Origin: Empedobacter brevis NBRC 14943 = ATCC 43319
Lineage (GTDB): Bacteria > Bacteroidota > Bacteroidia > Flavobacteriales > Weeksellaceae
Assembly (NCBI RefSeq): GCF_000382425.1
Contig: NZ_KB908296.1
Span: forward strand, 212,536-276,535
DNA: 64,000 bases
Direction of reading: 5' to 3'
Part shown: one piece after another, positions 16,858-25,833 of the stretch
Position numbering within the stretch: the stretch's first letter is position 1
Layout of the letters: each line of letters starts with the position of its first letter
Made by a program: the position numbers and the translations under genes
The notes under the pieces: generated by a model
What the model was told of the DNA's origin: nothing
Database searches by the model: none
What the model saw: the letters and a program-made list of their open reading frames with translations, nothing else

Positions 16858-17916
16858 TTATTCTTCTTCTTCCGTTTCAATACCCCATCCCTGCGCTGTC
16901 AACGGAACCATTTGCTCACTTCCGCGTGTAATCAAATAATTTTCTTCGTTTTTCCCGGTTACATGGCCAATCACCGTTAAATGTGGATTTCCTTTGATTT
17001 TTTCAAAATCTTTTTGGTCAATGGTAAACAGCAATTCATAATCTTCTCCACCGCTTAATGCACACGTAATGGGATTGATTTTAAACTCTTCAGCTGTACG
17101 AATGACAATAGAATCCAATGGAATTTTTTCTTCATAAATATTAAATCCAATACCACTTTCTTTTGATAAATGAATAATTTCAGAAGATAATCCATCCGAA
17201 ATATCAATCATAGAAGTAGGTTTTACTTTCAGTTCTTTTAAAAGGTTGACAATGTCTAATCTTGCTTCCGGTTTCAATTGTCGTTCGACTAAATAAGAAT
17301 ATTGTTCTAAATCCGGTTGATTGTTAGGATTCACTTTAGAAACTTGTGCTTCGCGTTCCAGAACCTGTAAACCAAGAAAAGAAGCGCCTAAATCTCCTGA
17401 AAGAACAACCAGATCATTTTCTTTGGCGCCATTTCTATAAGCCAAATCTTTCTCAGGAGCCGAACCAATTGCTGTCATACTTAACACAAGCCCGCTGACA
17501 GATGAAGTTGTGTCTCCTCCGACAATATCGATGTTGTATTTGTCGCAGGCATATTTCATTCCGTTGTAAATTTCGTCCACCGCTTCTATTGTAAAACGGT
17601 TTGAAATTGCCATCGAAACCAACAATTGTTTTGGAATTGCGTTCATAGCTAAAATATCGCTGATAGCCGTTACAACAGCTTTGTATCCCAAATGACGCAA
17701 TGGCATATACGACCAACTGAAATTAACGCCTTCTACCAACATATCAGTTGATACGACAATTTTATCTTTTTTGAAGTCAAGAACGGCCGCATCATCACCA
17801 ATTCCTTTGATAGAGCTTTCTAATTTGATGGGAAAACCTTCTTTGATTTGATTAATTAAACCGAATTCGCCGATTTCTGCCAAACTAGTTTTTGAAATAT
17901 TTTTATCTTCTAACAT
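16858..17916 (-). CDS. thiL: Thiamine-phosphate kinase
   Basis: 352 residues. Phosphorylates thiamine monophosphate to the cofactor TPP with ATP, the last step of B1 synthesis. PurM/AIRS-like fold: IKGIGDDAAVLDF and VVSTDMLVEGVNF near the N-terminus bind Mg-ATP; NIDIVGGDTTSS, VVLSGDLGASFLGL, MIDISDGLSSEI and ALSGGEDYELLF are family motifs. It follows a thioesterase gene by four bases on the same strand, so they form an operon. It links to the TPP-riboswitch-controlled receptor at 46 kb, which supplies thiamine or a precursor. Confidence 0.95.
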   Translation of the reverse strand: MLEDKNISKTSLAEIGEFGLINQIKEGFPIKLESSIKGIGDDAAVLDFKKDKIVVSTDMLVEGVNFSWSYMPLRHLGYKAVVTAISDILAMNAIPKQLLVSMAISNRFTIEAVDEIYNGMKYACDKYNIDIVGGDTTSSVSGLVLSMTAIGSAPEKDLAYRNGAKENDLVVLSGDLGASFLGLQVLEREAQVSKVNPNNQPDLEQYSYLVERQLKPEARLDIVNLLKELKVKPTSMIDISDGLSSEIIHLSKESGIGFNIYEEKIPLDSIVIRTAEEFKINPITCALSGGEDYELLFTIDQKDFEKIKGNPHLTVIGHVTGKNEENYLITRGSEQMVPLTAQGWGIETEEEE

Positions 17917-17920
17917 CTGT

Positions 17921-18430
17921 TTATTTTAGGGATTGAAAAAGTGATGGATCTACATTTTCTGAGCGGAAAGGTAAATTGATAATGTCTTGTTTTGACATTG
18001 TTTTAATGGTTTTACCTTCAAATGATTTTTGTATATTTTCTAACATTTCGATTGGAGGAGCCTGCATTTTACGTTTTGTCATCGAAAACCAAACACCTGT
18101 CAATTCAGAATGACAAAGATGTGTTCCATCTTGATTATATAAATTGTGAATAAACTGATAAATCATACCATCTTCTGACATTCCGCCAATTTCTACAGAG
18201 ATGTAAATTTCTTCACCTTCCATCGCTTCTTTGAAAAAAGAAAATTGTTCATGTAAAATCGCAGGACCAATTCCGTATTCAGCCAGATTTTTCATCGAAA
18301 CACCATAATCTCTTAAAAAAGCAATTCGCGCAAAACTTGTAAAATTCATGTACGAAGCATTTGCTAAATGACGATTCGCATCCAAATCAGACCAGCGAAC
18401 AATGGTTTTCTGAAAATATGTATTATTCAT
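17921..18430 (-). CDS. Acyl-CoA thioesterase, hotdog fold
   Basis: 169 residues. Hotdog-fold (4HBT) thioesterase. The N-terminal RWSDLDANRHLANASYMNF carries the D-x3-H pattern of the family active site (an Asp in SDLDANRH). An acyl-CoA or acyl-ACP substrate is likely; sequence does not say which. First gene of an operon with thiL (four-base gap). No functional link between the two is obvious. It has its own -7 box at 18453-18460. Confidence 0.85.
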   Translation of the reverse strand: MNNTYFQKTIVRWSDLDANRHLANASYMNFTSFARIAFLRDYGVSMKNLAEYGIGPAILHEQFSFFKEAMEGEEIYISVEIGGMSEDGMIYQFIHNLYNQDGTHLCHSELTGVWFSMTKRKMQAPPIEMLENIQKSFEGKTIKTMSKQDIINLPFRSENVDPSLFQSLK

Positions 18431-18452
18431 GAATTGAAAATTATTTTAATTG

Positions 18453-18460
18453 CAAAGTTA
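18453..18460 (-). promoter_or_regulatory. Promoter -7 element for thioesterase-thiL
   Basis: TAACTTTG on the minus strand, 22 bases before the thioesterase ATG. Confidence 0.6.
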
Positions 18461-18595
18461 CGGATTAGAATTTACACGAAAATGATTAATATTTTTAATC
18501 ACATCAAATAGAAAAAAACAATAATATTTAACATCAAATTAAATGCTAAGTCTTTATTATTTTGTATATTTAAAGAGCTATTAAACAGTGAGATT

Positions 18596-19423
18596 ATGAA
18601 AAAAATATTATTTCCGACAGACTTTTCAGAAACTGCAAATAATGCGTTTTTATATGCTTTAAATTTGGCAGAAAATCAAAATGCAGAACTGTATGTTTTA
18701 CATGCATTTCAATACCCAATGGTGAGCGGAGGAGTTGATGCGACAATCTTACAAAATGTATATGATACAATAGAATTGAATAATTTCGAAAATCTGAAAG
18801 ATCACATTCCGTTCTTACGAAAAATGGCAGAAGACAATGGTTTTTCATCTATTGATTTGAAATTTTTTATAAAAGAGGGAATGCTTTCGTTTGTTTTACC
18901 AACTTTTATAGAAGAAGAAAAAGTGGATTTTGTCGTAATGGGGACTACAGGTAATACAGGTTTTGATAAAGTTATTTTTGGATCGAATACCATGAATGCG
19001 ATCAAACATTTGAAAATTCCGGTTTTAAGTGTGCCAAACGGATACAAATATAAAGGAATCAATAACATTGGTTTCACAACAATTTTTCAGGATAAAGACC
19101 GTAAAGCATTAGATTATTTAACAGAAATCGCATACAGGTACAAAGCGAAAGTGCATTGTCTGCATGTATCGAAAGATGGTAATTATGACATTCCAACACT
19201 TAATCATTGGAAAGAATATTATAAAGATGAACCAGTGGATTTTTCTATTTATACCACAGAAGAGTCAGTTGATGCGGTTTTAGAATTCATCAAAGAAGAG
19301 AAAATAGATTTGTTAACTGTGGTGAGCCGAAATAAAGGCTTCTTTGAAAAATTATTTTCTCCAAGTTTTACAAAGAAAATTCTTTCTCAAAATATAGTGC
19401 CGCTATTTGTTTTTCATGAATAA
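18596..19423 (+). CDS. Universal stress protein, tandem copy 1
   Basis: 275 residues, two USP domains. The N-terminus MKKILFPTDFSETANNAFLY is shared with the next gene. The ATP signature G-x2-G-x9-G-S is intact in MGTTGNTGFDKVIFGSN (about 120-136). The second domain (about 160-275) ends SQNIVPLFVFHE and lacks the signature. It ends at its own terminator before the next paralogue, so the pair arose by tandem duplication but can be transcribed separately. Cytosolic. Confidence 0.92.
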   Translation: MKKILFPTDFSETANNAFLYALNLAENQNAELYVLHAFQYPMVSGGVDATILQNVYDTIELNNFENLKDHIPFLRKMAEDNGFSSIDLKFFIKEGMLSFVLPTFIEEEKVDFVVMGTTGNTGFDKVIFGSNTMNAIKHLKIPVLSVPNGYKYKGINNIGFTTIFQDKDRKALDYLTEIAYRYKAKVHCLHVSKDGNYDIPTLNHWKEYYKDEPVDFSIYTTEESVDAVLEFIKEEKIDLLTVVSRNKGFFEKLFSPSFTKKILSQNIVPLFVFHE

Positions 19424-19442
19424 TATAATTTATAGTGAATAA

Positions 19443-19478
19443 AGAAAGCTCAATCTGTGTAAATAGATTGAGCTTTTT
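19443..19478 (+). terminator. Terminator between tandem USP genes
   Basis: AAAGCTCAATCT (19445-19456) pairs with AGATTGAGCTTT (19465-19476), then T's. Confidence 0.88.
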
Positions 19479-19528
19479 TCGTGTCGAAATAAAATTATTC
19501 GTAACTTTTGACTACAAAACACGAAAAA

Positions 19529-20365
19529 ATGAAAAAAATATTGTTCCCAACAGATTTTTCTGAGACTGCCAATAATGCATTTTTATATGCTTTAAACCTT
19601 GCAAAAAGTATAGATGCACAGGTTTATGTTTTACACGTTTACGAATTACCTATGATAACAGGAAGTTTAAGCGCCGGCTTAATTCAAAATGTTTATGAGA
19701 CGGTAGAATTAGGAAGCTTTGATAATTTTAAAGATAATATTCCACAATTAAGACAAATTGCGGATGAAAATGGATTGAATGAAATTCCGGTTAAATTTAT
19801 TTTAGAAGAAGGAAATTTTCTTTACATCTTAAGAGAGATTATCGGTGAAGAAAGTGTCGACTTTGTTGTGATGGGAACAGATGGTAATTCTGGAATAGAA
19901 AAAATGCTTTTTGGATCGAATACGATTAATGCAATTACATCGATGAAGATTCCGATTTTAAGTATTCCGAAAGCGATGTCTTTCAAAGGATTTAAAAATA
20001 TTGGCTTTACAACTGTTTTTGATCAAAAAGACAAAGATGCTTTAAAATATCTGATTGAGATTGCAAATCGTCACCAAGCTAAAATTCATTGTATGCATGT
20101 TTCTAAGGATGGTAAATATGATGAACAGGCACTGAAAGATTGGCAAGATCAATTTGCCGGAGATCCAATTGTTTTCGAGATTTATCATGATACGGATCCT
20201 GTAAATGCGGTGTTGGATTTTATCAAGGAAAAACAAATTGATCTATTGACTGTGGTGAGTCGAAACAAAGGTTTTTTTGATAAAATATTTTCGCCGGGAT
20301 TTACAAAGAAAATCGCGAATAAAAATATTACACCTCTGTTTGTTTTTCATGAACAAAAAGTATAA
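19529..20365 (+). CDS. Universal stress protein, tandem copy 2
   Basis: 278 residues from the ATG at 19529; an in-frame TTG at 19508 would add seven residues but breaks the family N-terminus MKKILFPTDFSETANNAFLY. The ATP signature is intact in MGTDGNSGIEKMLFGSN. The second half is very close to copy 1 (KIHCMHVSKDGKYDE against KVHCLHVSKDGNYDI; DLLTVVSRNKGFF in both). It ends ITPLFVFHEQKV. A recent tandem duplicate of the upstream gene; the copy at 752 is older. Confidence 0.92.
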   Translation: MKKILFPTDFSETANNAFLYALNLAKSIDAQVYVLHVYELPMITGSLSAGLIQNVYETVELGSFDNFKDNIPQLRQIADENGLNEIPVKFILEEGNFLYILREIIGEESVDFVVMGTDGNSGIEKMLFGSNTINAITSMKIPILSIPKAMSFKGFKNIGFTTVFDQKDKDALKYLIEIANRHQAKIHCMHVSKDGKYDEQALKDWQDQFAGDPIVFEIYHDTDPVNAVLDFIKEKQIDLLTVVSRNKGFFDKIFSPGFTKKIANKNITPLFVFHEQKV

Positions 20366-20396
20366 AAGGGAATGTGAAAACATTTCCTTTTTTTAT
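20364..20396 (+). terminator. Terminator after second tandem USP
   Basis: AAAAGGGAATGT pairs with ACATTTCCTTTT around a short GAAA-type loop, then a T7 run. Confidence 0.8.
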
Positions 20397-20422
20397 TAAA
20401 ATTTCTGTTAAAAATAAAATTT

Positions 20423-20430
20423 TACCTTTG
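20423..20430 (+). promoter_or_regulatory. Promoter -7 box four bases before a GTG start
   Basis: TACCTTTG ends four bases before the GTG at 20435. Since transcription starts a few bases after this element, the mRNA would have little or no leader. Confidence 0.65.
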
Positions 20431-20434
20431 TTCC

Positions 20435-21646
20435 GTGAAAAAAATAGCCATTGTAGGAGGTGGTGCAGCAGGATATTTTGTTGCAGCAAACCTTGGAAAA
20501 ACTGTAGGACAACAAACTGTATTGTTTGAACAAGCAAATTTACCGCTGCAAAAAGTACGAATTTCGGGAGGAGGAAGATGTAATGTGACACATGCTTGTT
20601 TTGATCCGTTGGATCTGGTCGAATTTTATCCCCGAGGAAAAAAAGAATTGCGAAGTGTTTTTCATGTTTTCCAACCAGGAGATACAATGGCTTGGTTTGA
20701 TGAACGCGGTGTCGAATTAAAAATTGAAGAGGATAACCGTATTTTTCCTGTGAGCGATTCTTCGCTTTCTATTATAGAAGCATTGACAAAAGCCGTAGAT
20801 GAAAATAAAGTTCAATTGAATTTCTCGGAAGGTGTACAAGAGATAAGCAAGGTAGACGGAGGGTATGAATTAATGACGAAATCGGGAAAACAATTTTTTG
20901 AAACGGTGATTATAACAACCGGAAGCACCCCTAAATTTTGGAAAAGCCTGAAGAGTTTAGGGTTGCAGATTGTTCAACCTGTTCCTTCATTGTTTACATT
21001 TAACTGCAAAGATCCCCGCATTGAAGGTTTGATGGGAATCTCATTTGAAAATGCAGAAGTAAAAATCAATCAGCAAAAATTAGACGCTGAAGGTCCTCTT
21101 TTAATTACACATTGGGGATTTAGCGGTCCGGCTATTTTAAGATTATCCGCTTGGGGAGCATTAAAGCTAAATGAAAGTAAATATAAATTCGAAGCTGAAA
21201 TTAACTTTGTGAATCAATCCAAAGATGAAGTGATTTCTTTCTTAAATGATAAGAAACAGGCTGATGCAAAAAAGAATGTTCATAAGAATAACCCGTTCGA
21301 TTTTCCGAAACGTTTTTGGTTCAGTATTCTAAATTATTGCCGTGTAGATGAAAACAAAGTGTATGCAGATTTATCAAAGAAACAAGTGGAAGCAATTGCG
21401 ATTGAATTGACACAAGGAATGTATCAGATAAATGGAAAAAGTACATTCAAGGATGAATTTGTAACAGCTGGAGGGGTAGATTTAAAAGAAATTGATTTTC
21501 ATTCGATGCAAGCGAAAAAGCTACCGCATTTATTTTTAGCAGGAGAAGTGTTAAATATTGATGCCATTACAGGAGGATTTAATTTTCAGGCATGTTGGTC
21601 TGAAGGATACATTATATCTGAAAAAATTAAAGAAATTTATCAATAG
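20435..21646 (+). CDS. BaiN / HI0933-type flavoprotein oxidoreductase
   Basis: 403 residues. FAD-dependent oxidoreductase of the HI0933/BaiN family (TIGR00275). The dinucleotide fold IAIVGGGAAGYFVAANLG starts at residue 3; RISGGGRCNVTHACF is the family hallmark; the C-terminal AGEVLNIDAITGGFNFQACW closes the FAD site. Substrate unknown: the name BaiN comes from bile-acid bacteria and should not be carried over. Start: GTG at 20435 gives MKKIAIVGGG directly; there is no in-frame upstream ATG. Likely monocistronic and perhaps leaderless. Confidence 0.93.
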   Translation: MKKIAIVGGGAAGYFVAANLGKTVGQQTVLFEQANLPLQKVRISGGGRCNVTHACFDPLDLVEFYPRGKKELRSVFHVFQPGDTMAWFDERGVELKIEEDNRIFPVSDSSLSIIEALTKAVDENKVQLNFSEGVQEISKVDGGYELMTKSGKQFFETVIITTGSTPKFWKSLKSLGLQIVQPVPSLFTFNCKDPRIEGLMGISFENAEVKINQQKLDAEGPLLITHWGFSGPAILRLSAWGALKLNESKYKFEAEINFVNQSKDEVISFLNDKKQADAKKNVHKNNPFDFPKRFWFSILNYCRVDENKVYADLSKKQVEAIAIELTQGMYQINGKSTFKDEFVTAGGVDLKEIDFHSMQAKKLPHLFLAGEVLNIDAITGGFNFQACWSEGYIISEKIKEIYQ

Positions 21647-21711
21647 TGTATATTTTACACAAGTATTATTATGGCTGAAAGCCTTAAGAATAAAGATTTT
21701 TTTAAAATTTA

Positions 21712-21752
21712 TTATGTTAACATAACATTATTATAAAATTATGTTATTTTTG
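21712..21752 (+). promoter_or_regulatory. Operator candidate and promoter before the FadL operon
   Basis: A perfect 14-bp palindrome, TTATGTTAACATAA (21712-21725), is followed 27 bases later by the same half-site TTATGTTA (21739-21746), which overlaps the -7 box TATTTTTG (21745-21752). This placement fits repressor control of the gene at 21785. The regulator is unknown. Confidence 0.55.
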
Positions 21753-21784
21753 TTAGAAGGTATTATTAAAAACGAACAAAAAAT

Positions 21785-23017
21785 ATGAAGAAAATTTTCT
21801 TAACATTAGCATTTATCGGCTTATCTACATCTGCATTTGCAGGAGGTTACCGTGTTGCTTTACAGGGAGTTCGCCAAGCTGCTTTGGGAGGAACTTCTGC
21901 GACGCAGACTCGTGATGCGAGTGTGGCGTTTTATAACCCTGCCGGATTAGCTTTCGTAGACAGTAAATTGAGTATTGCTGTCGGAGGTTTTGGTGTAAAA
22001 ACTGACGTAAAATGGCAAGACCCGACAACTTTGCAAAAAGCTGAAACGGATAGTAAATTGGGAACACCAATGTATTTAGCGGTGAGTTACAAACCTGTTG
22101 ATGACTTAGCAGTAGGGATAAGCGTAACGACACCGTTTGGAAGTTCGGTTACCTGGCCGGAAGATTGGCAGAATAAAGCGAATATCACGCATATTGATTT
22201 AAAAGCATTTAACATTCAGCCAACTGTGGCTTACCGTTTTTCTGATTGGTTCAGTTTAGGTATCGGCTTTATCTACACACACGGAACAGCGAAATTAGAA
22301 AAAGTACAAACTGTTGCCGGAAATGATATTAAACTAAAACTAGAGGACAAAGATGCTCATGGTTTAGGGTTTAATGTTGGGGCAATGTTCAAGCCAACAG
22401 AGAAATTTGGTGTAGGATTAGCATACCGTTCAAATGTTGATGTTTCTGCAAACAAAGGAGACGTTACATGGACGAATGTGCCTTCCGGAATAGCCTCTAA
22501 TGTGCCTTTCAATACAGATAAATGGAACACAACTTTACCACTACCATCTGAATTTACTTTCGGGATGTCGTATAAAATCTTACCTCAATTGGAAATCTTT
22601 GGAGATGTTGTTTGGCAAAACTGGACACGTTATAAAAGTTTAGATATCAATTTATACAATGATGCATCAAACACTTTTTACACGTCATCTTCTCAAAAGA
22701 ATTGGAAAGACAATACATTGTTCCGTTTTGGAGCTGAATATACATTCAATGATATGATTGTAGGACGTGTTGGGTATTACCACGATAAATCACCTGTTCC
22801 GGCAGCATACTGGTCTTCAGAAACACCAAGTTCTAATTTAAACTCTGTTTCTGCAGGTGTAGGATTTAAATTTAACAATGGATTTTATTTAGATCTGTTT
22901 GGTTCTTATGTACAGGGAGATGAGAGACATATTGACAACATCGAGCAAAATTTCTCAGGAGATGTGAAGATGCGTGCAATTAACTTTGGTTTAGGACTAA
23001 CGTATAATCTTAAATAA
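21785..23017 (+). CDS. OmpP1/FadL-family outer membrane channel
   Basis: 410 residues. Signal peptide about 1-19 (LSTSAFAGG). FadL-type 14-strand barrel for hydrophobic compounds: mature N-terminus GGYRVALQGVRQAALGGTSA, then ASVAFYNPAGLAF (the NPA hatch motif), alternating beta strands throughout and a terminal GLGLTYNLK. It is nine bases upstream of a lipoprotein esterase, so the two form an operon; together they suggest that the esterase frees fatty acids or similar compounds that the channel then imports. Operator-like palindrome upstream. The family is firm, the substrate inferred. Confidence 0.92.
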   Translation: MKKIFLTLAFIGLSTSAFAGGYRVALQGVRQAALGGTSATQTRDASVAFYNPAGLAFVDSKLSIAVGGFGVKTDVKWQDPTTLQKAETDSKLGTPMYLAVSYKPVDDLAVGISVTTPFGSSVTWPEDWQNKANITHIDLKAFNIQPTVAYRFSDWFSLGIGFIYTHGTAKLEKVQTVAGNDIKLKLEDKDAHGLGFNVGAMFKPTEKFGVGLAYRSNVDVSANKGDVTWTNVPSGIASNVPFNTDKWNTTLPLPSEFTFGMSYKILPQLEIFGDVVWQNWTRYKSLDINLYNDASNTFYTSSSQKNWKDNTLFRFGAEYTFNDMIVGRVGYYHDKSPVPAAYWSSETPSSNLNSVSAGVGFKFNNGFYLDLFGSYVQGDERHIDNIEQNFSGDVKMRAINFGLGLTYNLK

Positions 23018-23026
23018 CACTACAAC

Positions 23027-24493
23027 ATGAAACATTTAAATAAAATAGTATTAGTTGCTTTAGCTGCTACGATGTTTAGCTGTGATCAGGATTTTGACAA
23101 TCCGGTTGAAGACATTAAAGTAACAGCAGGTGAAGCTGACTTTCAAAAATACATTGCGTTAGGAAACTCGTTAACTTCTGGTTATAGAGACAATGCATTG
23201 TACCGTTCCGGTCAAGAAAATTCTTATCCGAATATGTTAGCCGGATTAATGAAAGCTGCAGGTGGAGGAGAATTTACAACTCCTTATATGCCAAATGATA
23301 CAGGTGGATTTACCGATTTACCTGGCTTTCCGGGAAAATTAAGTTTACAAATCGTAAATGGAGCTTTAACTCCTGTGCCAAGTGCTCCCGGAGCGGCATT
23401 GGATTTTTTAGCGGATAAAGGAAAATTCCAAAATATGGGGGTTCCGGGTGCAAAATCATACCATTTAGTTGCCCCAGGTTATGGAAATCCTGCAGGATTA
23501 GCAGTAGGAAAGGCAAATCCGTATTTTGTTCGTTTTGCAAGTGGACCTTCTGTTTCTGTTGTAGCTGATGCTGTAGAACAAGAACCTACATTTTTCTCTC
23601 TATGGATTGGAAATAATGATGTATTGGGGTATGCAACAAGTGGTGGTACCGGTGTAGATCATAATGAAACAGGTAGTTTAGTTGCCGCAGATTATAATTC
23701 AAATGATATTTCAAATGCGACAGTAGTTGCAGGGGCTTTAGAACAAATTATTGCTACAATGACGAATTCTGCAAAAAAGCCAAAAGGTGTTATTGCGAAT
23801 ATTCCTTCTGTAACATCGATTCCATATTTTACAACTGTACCGTATAATGCAATTACTGGTTTAACAGATGTGCAGATATCAGGTTTAAATACTGCTTATG
23901 CGCAATACAATGGTGGATTAGCATTAGCGCTTAAGAATAATTTAATTAATCAGGCAGAGTATGAACAACGTTTAATTAAACCATTTACAGCAGGAGCAAC
24001 TCAAAATGCATTAGTAATAATAGATAAAGATTTAACAAATTTATCAGCTTTAGGATTAAATAGTTATAGACAAGCGACTTCGAAAGATTTAATTACGCTA
24101 ACAGCATTGCCTTTGTTAAGACAAGGTTATGGTACACAAATACAAATGCCAGATCAATATGTTTTAACAGAAAAAGAAACGGCAAAAGCTGAAGCGGCAG
24201 TAACGAAATACAATGCTTCAATAGCAAGTTTAGCAACAAAATATAATTTAGCATTGGTGGATGCATATTCTGAAATGAAAAAATTAAGTTCTAGTTCAGG
24301 TATTAAGTATTATGGACAAACTTATACAACAACTTTTGTTTCGGGAGGAGCCTTCTCTTTAGATGGAGTTCACTTAACAGGAACAGGTTATGCTATTGTA
24401 GCTAATATGTTTGCAGATGCAATTAACAGAAAATATCAATCGACATTAAGACATGTTTATCCGGGGAACTACCCGGGAATAGCTATTCCTTAA
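23027..24493 (+). CDS. SGNH/GDSL hydrolase lipoprotein
   Basis: 488 residues. Lipoprotein signal with lipobox TMFSC (Cys19). SGNH esterase blocks: GNSLTSGY with the catalytic Ser in block I (GDSL reads GNSL here), LWIGNNDVLGY in block III, DGVHLTGTGYAIVAN with the Asp and His of block V. It is longer than simple SGNH enzymes because of inserts between blocks. Cell-surface or periplasmic esterase or lipase; cotranscribed with the FadL channel. Substrate unknown. Confidence 0.92.
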   Translation: MKHLNKIVLVALAATMFSCDQDFDNPVEDIKVTAGEADFQKYIALGNSLTSGYRDNALYRSGQENSYPNMLAGLMKAAGGGEFTTPYMPNDTGGFTDLPGFPGKLSLQIVNGALTPVPSAPGAALDFLADKGKFQNMGVPGAKSYHLVAPGYGNPAGLAVGKANPYFVRFASGPSVSVVADAVEQEPTFFSLWIGNNDVLGYATSGGTGVDHNETGSLVAADYNSNDISNATVVAGALEQIIATMTNSAKKPKGVIANIPSVTSIPYFTTVPYNAITGLTDVQISGLNTAYAQYNGGLALALKNNLINQAEYEQRLIKPFTAGATQNALVIIDKDLTNLSALGLNSYRQATSKDLITLTALPLLRQGYGTQIQMPDQYVLTEKETAKAEAAVTKYNASIASLATKYNLALVDAYSEMKKLSSSSGIKYYGQTYTTTFVSGGAFSLDGVHLTGTGYAIVANMFADAINRKYQSTLRHVYPGNYPGIAIP

Positions 24494-24511
24494 TTATTAT
24501 TCAATAAATTA

Positions 24512-24545
24512 TAAAAGACTATCTCGTTGAGGTAGTCTTTTTTTT
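24512..24545 (+). terminator. Terminator after the FadL-esterase operon
   Basis: AAAGACTATCTC pairs with GAGGTAGTCTTT (one mismatch), then T8. Confidence 0.85.
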
Positions 24546-24576
24546 GTTGAAGAAATGGTCGTTTAGAAAATAATAA

Positions 24577-24600
24577 AAGCAAACCCAATGGTTTGCTTCT
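24577..24600 (-). terminator. Terminator after fbp
   Basis: AAGCAAACC/GGTTTGCTT stem with loop CAAT, 3' of the minus-strand fbp gene. Confidence 0.75.
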
Positions 24601-24624
24601 ATTTGATATCTGTTAAAATCTAGC

Positions 24625-25641
24625 TTACTTCAATTCTTCATTTCGCATAAATTCTTCTGCTTTCTCGACCATATTTTTTGATCCGCAAAAGAAAGGAATA
24701 CGTTGGTGTAATTCTGTTGGCTCGATATCCATAATACGTTTAAAACCATCTGAAGCTTTACCTCCTGCTTGTTCCGCGATAAAGGCCATAGGATTACATT
24801 CGTATAATAAACGCAATTTACCATTTGGATTATTTGTTCCCGAAGGATAAATGTAAATTCCTCCTTTCAACATGTTTCGGTGAAAGTCGGAACAAAGGGA
24901 ACCGATATAACGAGAAGTATACGGACGGTTATCTTCATCTGCCTGGCAGTATTTTATGTAATTTTTAACGCCTTGCGGGAATTTGACGTAATTCCCTTCG
25001 TTTACCGAATAAATATTTCCATCTTCCGGAATGCACATATTCGGATGCGATAAGTAAAATGTACCGATTCCCGGATTTAAGGTAAATCCGTTAACCCCTT
25101 TTCCTGTCGTGTAAACCAACATGGTCGATGTACCATAAATAACATAACCGGCAGCAACTTGTTTATTTCCGGGTTGTAGAAAATCCTCTATTGTAACAGG
25201 TGTTCCTGGTTCTGTAACACGGTGGTAAATAGAGAAAATAGTTCCTACGGAAACGTTGACATCAATATTAGAAGAACCATCTAAAGGGTCAATTAATACA
25301 ACGTATTTACTGTTTTTAGAATTTTTTGAAGGTTGAATTGCAATAAAATCTTCATTTTCTTCTGAAGCGATTCCGCACACAACTTCACGTTGCGATAAAG
25401 TTTCTATAAATGTTTCATTTGCAAAAACATCCAATTTTTGTTGTTTTTCTCCTTGGACATTTTCATTTCCGAATTCACCTAATATACTAACTAAACCAGC
25501 TTTGTTGACTTTGTAATTAACAACTTTTGTCGCTAATTTAATAGAACTCAGTAGTCTGGATAGTTCTCCGGATGAATAAATAAAATCGGCTTGATTTTCT
25601 ATGATAAACTCTCCGAGAGTTTGATGAGAATTTGTGTTCAT
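24625..25641 (-). CDS. fbp: Fructose-1,6-bisphosphatase class I
   Basis: 338 residues. Gluconeogenic enzyme converting fructose-1,6-bisphosphate to fructose-6-phosphate. Metal site [30 protein letters not shown], and the substrate-binding region [20 protein letters not shown] with GKASDG. Length is normal for class I. Divergent from aspartate kinase, with about 190 bases between them. Confidence 0.97.
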   Translation of the reverse strand: MNTNSHQTLGEFIIENQADFIYSSGELSRLLSSIKLATKVVNYKVNKAGLVSILGEFGNENVQGEKQQKLDVFANETFIETLSQREVVCGIASEENEDFIAIQPSKNSKNSKYVVLIDPLDGSSNIDVNVSVGTIFSIYHRVTEPGTPVTIEDFLQPGNKQVAAGYVIYGTSTMLVYTTGKGVNGFTLNPGIGTFYLSHPNMCIPEDGNIYSVNEGNYVKFPQGVKNYIKYCQADEDNRPYTSRYIGSLCSDFHRNMLKGGIYIYPSGTNNPNGKLRLLYECNPMAFIAEQAGGKASDGFKRIMDIEPTELHQRIPFFCGSKNMVEKAEEFMRNEELK

Positions 25642-25790
25642 AATTATGTTTTGCTCGTCAAATATCGGAATAAAAACTTAAATGCTCATCATTTCAAACG
25701 TTTGAAATTAATCTAAATACATGAAAACCATCATGCAAATTTATTTTTCATTTTAATTTGATTCGGTCAAGATATAATTTGTAGTTTGGT

Positions 25791-25798
25791 TATATTTG
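25791..25798 (+). promoter_or_regulatory. Promoter -7 element for aspartate kinase
   Basis: TATATTTG, 36 bases before the ATG at 25834. The upstream TTTG spacing is not standard. Confidence 0.65.
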
Positions 25799-25833
25799 CA
25801 AGTTAATAAATTGTAAAAAAAGTTTTTATAGAA

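Noticed and set aside
18596..20365. Tandem USP genes as a mobile or phage-derived unit
   Set aside because: No terminal repeats, integrase or transposase, and composition matches the neighbours; simple tandem duplication explains it.
21685..21757. Short ORF MAESLKNKDFFKIYY before the FadL gene
   Set aside because: Only about 22 codons, and it runs across the operator palindrome and into the promoter.
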